Source of the DNA: Segatella copri
GTDB taxonomy: Bacteria; Bacteroidota; Bacteroidia; Bacteroidales; Bacteroidaceae
Length of the DNA: 64,000 nucleotides
Assembly (NCBI RefSeq): GCF_019249795.2
Contig: NZ_CP156891.1
Span: 1,630,001 to 1,694,000 of the forward strand
Direction of reading: 5' to 3'
A model generated the notes under the pieces. The model was not told where the DNA came from, searched no databases, and worked only from the letters and a program-made list of their open reading frames with translations. The position numbers and the translations under genes were made by a program. Positions 56,296 to 63,472 of the stretch are shown here, piece after piece; positions within the stretch are counted from its first letter, which is position 1, and every line of letters starts with the position of its first letter.

Positions 56296-57894
56296 ATGAA
56301 AAGAAAGCAATTCGTCATATCAACAATTATCATATTACTTCTTGCTCTTTTTGCTGGATGTAAACAGAGTTTTTCTCCTGCACTCAAGAAAGCAGACCAA
56401 GTGCTTTCAGCAGATACAGAGAAAGGAAGCAAAATGCTTGACAGTATCTGCCAGGCAGAGCCGAACATGTCCACTGCCAATCAAAGGTATTGCCAGCTTT
56501 TGAAATTAAAGGCAAGCGACAAGGCATATCGTCCCATTACGAATCAGAAACTTGTCATCGACTCATTAGTTTCATATTTTGAGCATGCAGGTGAAGACAA
56601 CCTGCTTGCCGAAGCATACTTCTATGCAGGAAGAGTATACTACGAAATTGGCGACAAACCCGAAGCACTCAAGTTTTATCAGAAAGCGAACGAGAAGGTT
56701 GCCAAGGACAACTATGCCCTGCAAGGAGACATCTATTGCCAAATGGCAAACGTGTATCGCTATACAGACTTAAATAAAGAAGCATTAGCGGCACTGCGCC
56801 TTGCCTATCAGGCAGACTCGCTCAGCGGAAATATCAGAAATATGCTTTATGACATAAGAGATATGGGAGAAGTATATTTAGGACAAAATAATATTTTAAA
56901 AGCACAGAAAAATTTCTCATTAGGAGTAGAAAAGGCAAAAAAAAATAAAGACACCTTACTTCTTCTACTTTTCCATCATGGTCTTGCAGTGGCTTACAAT
57001 AGAAAAGATGAGACAACTAAAGCATTGTCTCACATAAACTATTGCATCAACAATATTAATATACTTAATGACAAAAACGGAGTTTATGTTACTGCTCTTG
57101 ACATATATACAAAAAATAACAACAAGAAACTTGCAAATATATATCGAAACGCTATTTTAGATTTCGGTAATATCACATCCAAACGCTACGCTTTAGAGAA
57201 TTTACTAAAAGAAATAACATCCAAAGATGCTATTACCAATAAGTACTTCAAGAAATTTACACTCTACAATGACTCTGTTCAAAAACTCAAAAACTGCGAA
57301 GCTACTAAAAAAGCAGAGCAATTGTACCAATACAATCTAAAAGAAAGAGAAAATACGAAACTCAAAGCAAAGAATCATTTCAAAAATATTTCAATTATAA
57401 TAGCATTTTTTTTCTTGATTATCATATTCTTTAGCTTTCAAATGAAAATTAAGAATATGAAGCAAGAGCAAGAATTGCTTAAACTTAAAATTGATAAATT
57501 GAAACAATTAGAAAAACTTGCAGAATTAAAAACACAAGCTAAACTCAACTCAGAGCAAAACTCTATAGGCACTTCCAAAATACAAAATACAATTAACAAA
57601 GAAATAAAGGAAGGTACTTATAAACTATCAGAGGAAGGTTGGAGGAATCTCAAAATATTAATAAACTCTACGTATCCGGAATTTGATAAAAATCTAGAGG
57701 CATTCCTCTGTACAAATCCTGTAGAATACAAAATCTGTTTAATGATAAAATTAGGTGTTACCCCTTCAAATATTGCAAAATTTGTTAATGTAACAAAAGA
57801 AGCAATAACAGCATCTAGAAGAAGAATGTATATAAAGGTTTTTAAGAAAAAAGGAACACCTTCAGATTGGGATAAAGTAATCCTCTCCTTATAG
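56296..57894 (+). CDS. TPR lipoprotein with TM segment and C-terminal HTH-like domain
   Basis: A 532-aa protein. MKRKQFVISTIIILLLALFAG-Cys22 is a lipobox-like start, followed by TPRs (about 85-270; LAEAYFYAGRVYYEIGDKPEALKFYQKA), a TM helix (about 362-380), a coiled coil (MKQEQELLKLKIDKLKQLEKL) and a C-terminal domain (about 440-532) with an HTH-like YKICLMIKLGVTPSNIAKFV and a basic SRRRMYIKVFKKKG. This places it with the TPR/TM/HTH regulators of Bacteroidota, like the gene at the left window edge. It probably senses outside and regulates the cassette genes that follow. The ATG at 56248 is rejected because it precedes the promoter's -7 box. Confidence 0.75.
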   Translation: MKRKQFVISTIIILLLALFAGCKQSFSPALKKADQVLSADTEKGSKMLDSICQAEPNMSTANQRYCQLLKLKASDKAYRPITNQKLVIDSLVSYFEHAGEDNLLAEAYFYAGRVYYEIGDKPEALKFYQKANEKVAKDNYALQGDIYCQMANVYRYTDLNKEALAALRLAYQADSLSGNIRNMLYDIRDMGEVYLGQNNILKAQKNFSLGVEKAKKNKDTLLLLLFHHGLAVAYNRKDETTKALSHINYCINNINILNDKNGVYVTALDIYTKNNNKKLANIYRNAILDFGNITSKRYALENLLKEITSKDAITNKYFKKFTLYNDSVQKLKNCEATKKAEQLYQYNLKERENTKLKAKNHFKNISIIIAFFFLIIIFFSFQMKIKNMKQEQELLKLKIDKLKQLEKLAELKTQAKLNSEQNSIGTSKIQNTINKEIKEGTYKLSEEGWRNLKILINSTYPEFDKNLEAFLCTNPVEYKICLMIKLGVTPSNIAKFVNVTKEAITASRRRMYIKVFKKKGTPSDWDKVILSL

Positions 57895-57908
57895 TCACCT
57901 GTAAATCA

Positions 57909-57954
57909 AGCATATCCATTAATATACACGTTTGTGTACATCAATGGATATGCT
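57909..57954 (+). terminator. Terminator of the TPR lipoprotein gene
   Basis: AGCATATCCATT (57909-57920) pairs perfectly with AATGGATATGCT (57943-57954). Confidence 0.7.
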
Positions 57955-58005
57955 ATTGTACACTCTCTGTACACTCTTTTTTTTTGCACTTCATCTGTTT
58001 TTCTA

Positions 58006-58013
58006 TATCTTTG
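58006..58013 (+). promoter_or_regulatory. -7 box (TATCTTTG) of the DUF3244 gene
   Basis: TATCTTTG, 26 bp before the ATG at 58040. It should drive the DUF3244, lipoprotein and two-TM cistrons together. Confidence 0.6.
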
Positions 58014-58039
58014 CAACCGAATAAAAAATTTATTAGATT

Positions 58040-58405
58040 ATGAAACATTTATTATTTACCGCATTGCTAATTGTTGCAACAACAAAAGCTTATGCAGAAA
58101 GGGAGTTTATTCCTTTACAAGTACACTCGTCAGACCCGACTGATAGTTATGGTCAAATTCGTCATGCTCCACCTAGAGTTAGCACACCTATTGTAGAGAT
58201 TGTCGAGAACGTTATTTACATTCGTTCTCGACAAACGGGTGTAGACTTAACTATTGCCTTAGAAGATATTGACGGAAATAACATATATAATGTATGTACT
58301 ACCACAAATGACAATTTGTCTATTTGGATATCACAAGATATACTAAATAAAGCTCACATCATCACAATAAACATAGATGGAAAAGAGTATTTTGGAGAGA
58401 TTTAA
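58040..58405 (+). CDS. Secreted DUF3244-family protein
   Basis: A 121-aa protein with a signal peptide (MKHLLFTALLIVATTKAYA) and an immunoglobulin-like beta pattern (PIVEIVENVIYIRSRQTG, DLTIALEDIDGNNIYN, AHIITINIDGKEYFGEI) that fits DUF3244. The family is common in gut Bacteroidota, function unknown. It is the first cistron of a three-gene unit; the lipoprotein gene starts 28 bp after its stop. Confidence 0.8.
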   Translation: MKHLLFTALLIVATTKAYAEREFIPLQVHSSDPTDSYGQIRHAPPRVSTPIVEIVENVIYIRSRQTGVDLTIALEDIDGNNIYNVCTTTNDNLSIWISQDILNKAHIITINIDGKEYFGEI

Positions 58406-58433
58406 TAATATTATTAATAATAAAATAACAATT

Positions 58434-59360
58434 ATGAGAAAGATTTTATGCATTTTAGTAGCCTTTGTGCCTTTCGTGTTCAGTTCATGCTCTAATGACA
58501 TGACTAGTGTTGCAACCTCTACAACAGCTAACAATTCTTTTACACAGCTTTGTACTTCTATTGACAGTTTAAACAACACCTACAATGTAGGACCTCAAAC
58601 TAGAAGTCTCAATAAATGGGGTGGTAAAGTATTCTCAGCTGTAGTTGATGGCATAACAGGATATATTACCGGACCTGCTGGTCCTATTGTAGGCACTTTA
58701 TGCTCATGGGCCTTTGATGCCCATTGGGAAAGCTGTTCAAAAGCTATGGCAACAAGAAGTAGCATGAAGATACCCTTAAAAGATTCGCTACTTCTTACAA
58801 CAGAATCACCTACATATGTAAATGCAAATAATACTACACTTAAAACAGATTCCATCGGATATTATCACAACAAGATTTTAGATAAAATCAGCATGTCAAG
58901 CTCCAAATATATAAGGGAAGATAATGAAATTGATTATGATAATTTATTCAAGGACTGTATCAATTATGCTAAGAATTATGGCATAAACACTTCTGAAGCA
59001 ACACAAAATTATGCAAAATATTTAGCTCTATCAAAAGACATAATTAATGCATTTTCAAAATGTGTACAAGAGAAGAACGATATAGAAAGTGCCTATGATG
59101 AGGTTAACAAATCATACATAAAACGATTCGAAAATAACAACAGAATAAAAGATGCTGAAATAATCCAAAAGAAGATAGTTACAAAATTATCAACTCTAGA
59201 CAAAAAAGAGGATATAAAAAAATACGCAGATCAAGTATTCCAACTCTATGATGAAGCAAATATTGAGCCTCAACAAAAACAAGATTTCAAAACGATTACA
59301 AATGTAACAGTTAATAGTAAATTATATTGGGACAATGCAAAACTACAAGAATTTGAGTAA
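58434..59360 (+). CDS. Lipoprotein with Gly-rich hydrophobic segment, function unknown
   Basis: A 308-aa protein: lipobox VFSSC (Cys19), then a Gly-rich hydrophobic stretch at residues 62-94 (WGGKVFSAVVDGITGYITGP then AGPIVGTLCSWAF) like the glycine-zipper or pore-forming segments of some toxins and bacteriocins, then about 200 residues of charged helices. The reading frame is open to an ATG at 58377, which overlaps the previous gene; the lipobox fixes the start at 58434. It overlaps the 65-aa membrane protein by 26 bp. No family recognised. A secreted or surface antibacterial protein is one reading; a membrane-anchored adaptor is another. Confidence 0.7.
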   Translation: MRKILCILVAFVPFVFSSCSNDMTSVATSTTANNSFTQLCTSIDSLNNTYNVGPQTRSLNKWGGKVFSAVVDGITGYITGPAGPIVGTLCSWAFDAHWESCSKAMATRSSMKIPLKDSLLLTTESPTYVNANNTTLKTDSIGYYHNKILDKISMSSSKYIREDNEIDYDNLFKDCINYAKNYGINTSEATQNYAKYLALSKDIINAFSKCVQEKNDIESAYDEVNKSYIKRFENNNRIKDAEIIQKKIVTKLSTLDKKEDIKKYADQVFQLYDEANIEPQQKQDFKTITNVTVNSKLYWDNAKLQEFE

Positions 59361-59532
59361 ATGTTTAATGGTCATTCTTGGCTTGACCATAGCATTTTTT
59401 ATTGGAAACTTGATGATCGATGCCATATTCAATGATAGTATTGAATGGAAGACATCGCTATTCAAAGCTATTATAGCTGTATGTATTATTTATATCCTCA
59501 AATACTTTGAAAAAGTGTTTCAAAGGAAATAA
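59335..59532 (+). CDS. 65-aa two-TM membrane protein, coupled to the lipoprotein
   Basis: A small protein with two hydrophobic helices (CLMVILGLTIAFFIGNLMI and KAIIAVCIIYILKYF) and a basic end (EKVFQRK). Its start lies inside the end of the lipoprotein gene, implying translational coupling and matched dose. The size, topology and coupling resemble immunity proteins of membrane-active toxins, but nothing in the sequence proves that. A start at 59368 (MVILGL) is also possible and would leave an 7-bp gap instead of an overlap. Confidence 0.65.
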   Translation: MQNYKNLSKCLMVILGLTIAFFIGNLMIDAIFNDSIEWKTSLFKAIIAVCIIYILKYFEKVFQRK

Positions 59533-59560
59533 GAACGTGCAAAATATCATAAAAGATACG

Positions 59561-59590
59561 GAGAATGGCTACACCCGTAGCCATTTTCGT
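59561..59590 (+). terminator. Terminator of the DUF3244-lipoprotein unit
   Basis: AATGGCTAC (59564-59572) pairs with GTAGCCATT (59577-59585) and is followed by TTCG; a -7 box follows at once. Confidence 0.7.
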
Positions 59591-59597
59591 ACTTTTG
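59590..59597 (+). promoter_or_regulatory. -7 box (TACTTTTG) of the small beta-barrel gene
   Basis: TACTTTTG directly abuts the terminator hairpin and lies 76 bp before the ATG at 59674. Confidence 0.5.
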
Positions 59598-59673
59598 CTT
59601 ACGTTTTCGTTCTTTAGACCATTACAACAAATGGGCTATCGGACCATATATTAACATTACAAGATAGATCATT

Positions 59674-60207
59674 ATGAAGAAAAGTTTAATTCTAATCATG
59701 GGTGCCGCAACTTTGGCGATGCCTATGCACGCCCAAGAGGAAAGTAATGCCTCACATTACTCCATCTTAGACCATCTGACATTTGATCTCGATGCTAGCG
59801 TGGGAATGGAGAACAAAGGTATGACACCTACTACTTTGAACTTCGCCCTTGGCTACCAACTTACTCCACGCTTCTACGCCTTCGCCAAAACTGAAGGTAG
59901 CATCAACCTCTACAAGAAAGATGATGTGAAGACTTATTTCAAGAGCCAAGCTTTAGGTGGTGGACTGGGCTTCAAACTCTTCAACCCTAAGACTACCGCA
60001 CAAGGGGTAGATCTTCGTCTCTCCATAACCAATACTATCGGAAATGCCGACTGGAAATACACCTCCTATAATGCTGATCTCATCCTCTATCCGAACTGCA
60101 AGAAGAGTAGAAGTGTTCCCTATATCGGACTAGGTTTCAGACACATTAATTCTCACACCTCAGGATTATCCAATTGGAATGGCATCACTGGAACCATCGG
60201 TTTCTGA
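59674..60207 (+). CDS. Small outer-membrane beta-barrel protein
   Basis: A 177-aa protein with a signal peptide (MKKSLILIMGAATLAMPMHA-Q) and about eight alternating strands (TLNFALGYQLTPRFYAFAKT, GVDLRLSITNTIGNADW) ending in GITGTIGF with the terminal aromatic of OMPs. It is the last gene of the accessory cassette, with its own promoter. Function unknown. A 30-codon frame at 60230-60322 follows but has nothing to support it. Confidence 0.75.
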   Translation: MKKSLILIMGAATLAMPMHAQEESNASHYSILDHLTFDLDASVGMENKGMTPTTLNFALGYQLTPRFYAFAKTEGSINLYKKDDVKTYFKSQALGGGLGFKLFNPKTTAQGVDLRLSITNTIGNADWKYTSYNADLILYPNCKKSRSVPYIGLGFRHINSHTSGLSNWNGITGTIGF

Positions 60208-60339
60208 TTCTAGAGATTACATCTTCAATATGATGATAAGAGCCAACAATATAATGCAAGATATTTATCAATATGCCAAGAAAATTGATACAAATAAATC
60301 ATTTCTATCTGGAAGTGGTTAACAAAATAAACCAATATA

Positions 60340-60383
60340 AAGGCGATAACCTGCGTGATGCAGATTGCCGCCTCGTTTTTTAT
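60340..60383. terminator. Terminator repeat B, copy of the one at 56137
   Basis: 41 of 44 bases equal repeat A. It lies between the convergent beta-barrel gene and the purine permease and may terminate both. Confidence 0.85.
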
Positions 60384-60394
60384 CTGTCGTTTAA

Positions 60395-61699
60395 TTAACC
60401 GAAAACATAATTGAAGAGCAGGAAGATGCTCAGGATATACAGCGTAGGATTCAGATCCTTGAACTTGCCCACCATCATCTTGATCAATACATAGCTCAGA
60501 ATACCAAGGCAGATGCCATCGGCAATACTGTAGCAGAGTACCATCGTAATCATCGTGATAAAGGCAGGGAATGACTCGGAGATATCCTCCAACTCAATTT
60601 TCTTGAACGAATCGATCATCAATACACCCACCATTACCAGGGCACCACTGGTGGCTGCGCTCGGAATCAGCAGGAAGATTGGAGCCAGGAAGATACTCAG
60701 GATAAACATCAAGCCAACAAAGAAAGATGTCAGACCCGACTTACCACCCTCGGCAACGCCCGAAGCACTCTCCACATAAGTGGTGATGGTAGAGCTACCC
60801 AGCAATGCACCGGCTGTAGTACCGATGGCATCACTCATCATCGCCTCCTTCACACCCGGAATCTCGCCCTTCTCATTTTCCTTGACACCGAGTTTGGAAA
60901 CCAATCCCAGAACCGTTCCGATGGTATCGAAGATATTGACAAGCAACAGGGAGAATACCACCATGAACATCTTAGGAGTAAAGAAGCCGGTGAAATCGAA
61001 CTGGCAGAAGATAGGAGCGATGCTGTGAGGGGTAGATACCGGCATCCAGTTGTCAGAGAACTGGGTTACGCCCATCGGAATACCTATCAATGTAGAGATG
61101 ATGATGGCGATAAACAAAGAGCCCTTCACTCTTCTCGCCATCAGACAGCCGCAGAGCAGGATGCTGATGAGACCCAGGATGCTGACTGGTGTAAACTTGC
61201 CGAGCTGCACGAAAGTATCCGCATTGGCAGTAATGATGCCCGCATTCTTCAAACCGATAAAAGCGATAAACATACCGATACCAGCCGAAATGGCGAATCG
61301 GAGATTCTTCGGAATACACTCCAATATCTTATCGCGGATATTGAGAAAGGTGATGGCAAGGAAGATGATACCCTCTACGAGCAACACCGCCAAAGCTTGC
61401 TGCCAGGTCAAGCCCATAGCCTGACAAAGGGTGAAGGCGAAGAAGGCATTCAGTCCCATACTAGGAGCCTGGGCGAAAGGCAACTTTGCCATGAAAGCCA
61501 GCAGGAAGGTGGCGATGGCTGAAGCGATGGCTGTGGCAGTAAAGAGAGCTCCCTTGTCCATACCTGTGGTAGCAAGGATGGTAGGGTTTACTGCCAGGAT
61601 GTAACACATGGTCAGGAAGGTAGTCATACCAGCAACCAACTCAGTCTTGACCGTAGTAGTCTTTGAGTCGAAACCCAATAAAGCTTTTAATTTGTTCAT
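60395..61699 (-). CDS. NCS2-family purine/nucleobase permease (adenine/guanine/hypoxanthine type)
   Basis: A 434-aa membrane protein with about twelve to fourteen helices. Motifs: GMTTFLTMCYILAVNP, APSMGLNAFFAF (the NCS2 motif near TM3), SASGVAEGGKSGLTSFFVG and EDISESFPAFITMI. These are the AzgA/PbuG-PbuO subgroup that imports adenine, guanine or hypoxanthine with protons. It is a single gene with a TACCTTTG box 77 bp upstream. Uptake of purines complements the purL gene upstream but is not linked to it. Confidence 0.93.
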   Translation of the reverse strand: MNKLKALLGFDSKTTTVKTELVAGMTTFLTMCYILAVNPTILATTGMDKGALFTATAIASAIATFLLAFMAKLPFAQAPSMGLNAFFAFTLCQAMGLTWQQALAVLLVEGIIFLAITFLNIRDKILECIPKNLRFAISAGIGMFIAFIGLKNAGIITANADTFVQLGKFTPVSILGLISILLCGCLMARRVKGSLFIAIIISTLIGIPMGVTQFSDNWMPVSTPHSIAPIFCQFDFTGFFTPKMFMVVFSLLLVNIFDTIGTVLGLVSKLGVKENEKGEIPGVKEAMMSDAIGTTAGALLGSSTITTYVESASGVAEGGKSGLTSFFVGLMFILSIFLAPIFLLIPSAATSGALVMVGVLMIDSFKKIELEDISESFPAFITMITMVLCYSIADGICLGILSYVLIKMMVGKFKDLNPTLYILSIFLLFNYVFG

Positions 61700-61775
61700 T
61701 TCTTATATTTATATTTATCTCTATTTTCTCTTTCCCCCTTTCCACAACCCAATCCCGTTGTTTTTTCGGGGCGAA

Positions 61776-61783
61776 CAAAGGTA
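61776..61783 (-). promoter_or_regulatory. -7 box (TACCTTTG) of the permease gene
   Basis: CAAAGGTA on the plus strand. A 33-bp tandem array starts 14 bp further upstream (61797), where an activator or repressor would bind. Confidence 0.55.
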
Positions 61784-61796
61784 AGAAAAAATAATG

Positions 61797-61895
61797 AGGA
61801 AAGCCTTATTTTACATGTTTTTAACTCATCAGAACAGCTTATTTTACATGTTTCGGGGTATTCAGAACAGCTTATTTTACAAGTTTCAGTATCTT
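61797..61895. repeat. Tandem repeats of 33-34 bp (CAGAACAGCTTATTTTACA)
   Basis: Three copies: the first is partial (GCCTTATTTTACATGTTT at 61803) and the others begin at 61830 and 61863. They lie just upstream of the permease promoter. Confidence 0.8.
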
Positions 61896-61980
61896 TCAGT
61901 CTCTTCTACGCTAAAATACTATGGCATAGAGTGTATCGAAGGCAGGATAACGCATGATAGTAAGTTTCATTTGCCAAAAG

Positions 61981-62035
61981 CCCGATAGTGGTGCAAAAAG
62001 TGCCTAAAAAAGCAACTTTTGGCACCACTATCGGG
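61981..62035. terminator. Perfect 14-bp hairpin (CCCGATAGTGGTGC), probable terminator
   Basis: CCCGATAGTGGTGC (61981-61994) and GCACCACTATCGGG (62022-62035) enclose an inner AAAAGT/ACTTTT stem. It lies 300 bp past the GH43 stop on the minus strand, with T-rich DNA on both sides. Confidence 0.6.
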
Positions 62036-62084
62036 ACTTTTTCCGCATTTTCGTTTTCTCATCTTGAATTGTTTTAAAAAAATA

Positions 62085-62185
62085 AGTCATAGTTTTCTCC
62101 CCCACAACTCATAGTTTCTTTCATCATAACTCATAGGTTTCTTCCCAGCATCTCATAGGTTTCGGCATCATATCCCAAGGTTTTC
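62085..62185. repeat. 22-bp tandem repeats (CTCATAGGTTTC)
   Basis: TCATAG motifs at about 62086, 62109, 62131 and 62153, then a decayed fifth (TCCCAAGG) near 62173, each followed by a TTTC/TTTTC block. Periods are 23, 22, 22 and about 21 bp. Confidence 0.75.
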
Positions 62186-62211
62186 AAGCCCAAAAGGACT
62201 AAAAAAACAAA

Positions 62212-62232
62212 CGGACAAATTGAATTTGTCCG
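62212..62232. repeat. Palindrome CGGACAAATT-G-AATTTGTCCG
   Basis: A perfect 10-bp dyad with a single central base; GGACAAATT follows once more at once. A copy lies 87 bp to the right. Confidence 0.85.
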
Positions 62233-62298
62233 GACAAATTGCCCGCATCCTCACAAGATTCTTATTTTCAAGAACTTACAAGCCACCGGACAAAGAGC

Positions 62299-62319
62299 CG
62301 GACAAATTCAATTTGTCCG
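62299..62319. repeat. Palindrome CGGACAAATT-C-AATTTGTCCG (second copy)
   Basis: Same dyad with C at the centre, immediately before the GH43 stop (62337). A single CCGGACAAA half-site lies just upstream at 62286-62294. Confidence 0.85.
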
Positions 62320-62336
62320 TGTTTTAAAAATCGAGG

Positions 62337-63362
62337 CTATTCCAGCGTCAGCCACCCATCTTCCGTCCAGTTGACTTTCTTCTGAACCAGGATGCTGGCG
62401 CCATTCTTTGGCATGCTGTAACCATGACAGAAGAAGAAATCGCCATCAGGGAAAGAGTAGGCAGAGCAATGACCCATCGCCTCATATTCTTTCTTATCGC
62501 CTTCCAGAATCAGCGTACCACCGCCATTGCGCATGTCTCTGCCTGCCTTATCCAGATAAGGACCGGCAACCTTCTTGCTTCTGCCCACGGCAACACGATA
62601 GTTGCTCTTGATGCCACGGCAGCAGTAATCCCAGCTCACGAAGAGATAGTAATAACCACCATGTTTCATGATGAAAGGAGCCTCGATGGCATTGGTACCG
62701 GCAAACTTAGAAGTAGGATTCGGTTCTGCTGATGCATCGCCTACGGCATGACGGCGGGCGATGGTCTGAGGCTTGGCGCCCTTCTTGACATGCATCGACT
62801 TCTTATCCAACTTGATCATCTGGATGCCATCCCAGAAAGAGCCCCAGGTAAGCCAAGGGTTTCCCTTCTCATCAACAATGAAATTCGGATCGATGGCATT
62901 CCAGTTGTCTCTATCGCCCTTAGAGGCGACGAGGCAGCCCTCATCCTTCCATCCATCCTTATCAGATAAGGAAGTATTGCTCAGCAAGCCGATGGCAGAA
63001 GTATTCTTGCCAAAGGTGGAACAGGAATAAGCCAGATACCACTTGTTCTTGAAGCGGATAACATCCGGAGCCCAGATATGCGTGGTAAAACCTGGCACAC
63101 TATCATGCGCCCATGCCGGAATCTCGCTGTTCTTGAGCACGCCCTGAGGAACGATGGTCCAATGCTTGCGGTCGGTGGAAGTCATCTGCGTGATGCCATG
63201 ACCTGTGCAGTAGAGATAGTACTTGCCATTCTCATACGCCATCACGGGGTCGTGGACAAAAGGAGTATCTACAACCAAAGGCTGTTGTGCACGAGACTCA
63301 GCTGGCGCTAGCATCATGGCTATCGCCACAATGCCAAAATATTTCATTGCAGTTTGTTTCAT
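62337..63362 (-). CDS. Secreted arabinan endo-1,5-alpha-L-arabinosidase, GH43
   Basis: A 341-aa enzyme with a signal peptide (cleaved after SRA-Q, about residue 25) and a five-bladed propeller. Catalytic base Asp38 is in FVHDPVM, the pKa-modulating Asp in HIWAPDVI, and the acid Glu in GTNAIEAPFIM. It cuts internal alpha-1,5 bonds of arabinan. No C-terminal accessory domain, unlike the neighbour at 63473, from which it is separated by 110 bp in the same direction. Start could also be the second Met (residue 6). Confidence 0.9.
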   Translation of the reverse strand: MKQTAMKYFGIVAIAMMLAPAESRAQQPLVVDTPFVHDPVMAYENGKYYLYCTGHGITQMTSTDRKHWTIVPQGVLKNSEIPAWAHDSVPGFTTHIWAPDVIRFKNKWYLAYSCSTFGKNTSAIGLLSNTSLSDKDGWKDEGCLVASKGDRDNWNAIDPNFIVDEKGNPWLTWGSFWDGIQMIKLDKKSMHVKKGAKPQTIARRHAVGDASAEPNPTSKFAGTNAIEAPFIMKHGGYYYLFVSWDYCCRGIKSNYRVAVGRSKKVAGPYLDKAGRDMRNGGGTLILEGDKKEYEAMGHCSAYSFPDGDFFFCHGYSMPKNGASILVQKKVNWTEDGWLTLE

Positions 63363-63472
63363 CTGTATATCTTCTCTATTTTTTTAACAAAAAAGGGGAG
63401 TCATAGCTTCACTGCTTAACTCCCCCAAAGATTCTACTTAGATTCTTTTATACCTTAAAAACTAACTAACAT

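Noticed and set aside
58377..58433. An earlier start for the Gly-rich lipoprotein at 58377.
   Set aside because: It would overlap the DUF3244 gene and place 19 hydrophilic residues before a perfect lipoprotein signal.
60230..60322. A 30-codon frame after the small beta-barrel gene (MMIRANNIMQDIYQYAKK).
   Set aside because: No promoter, no family resemblance and a length common by chance; it may be the tail of a decayed gene.
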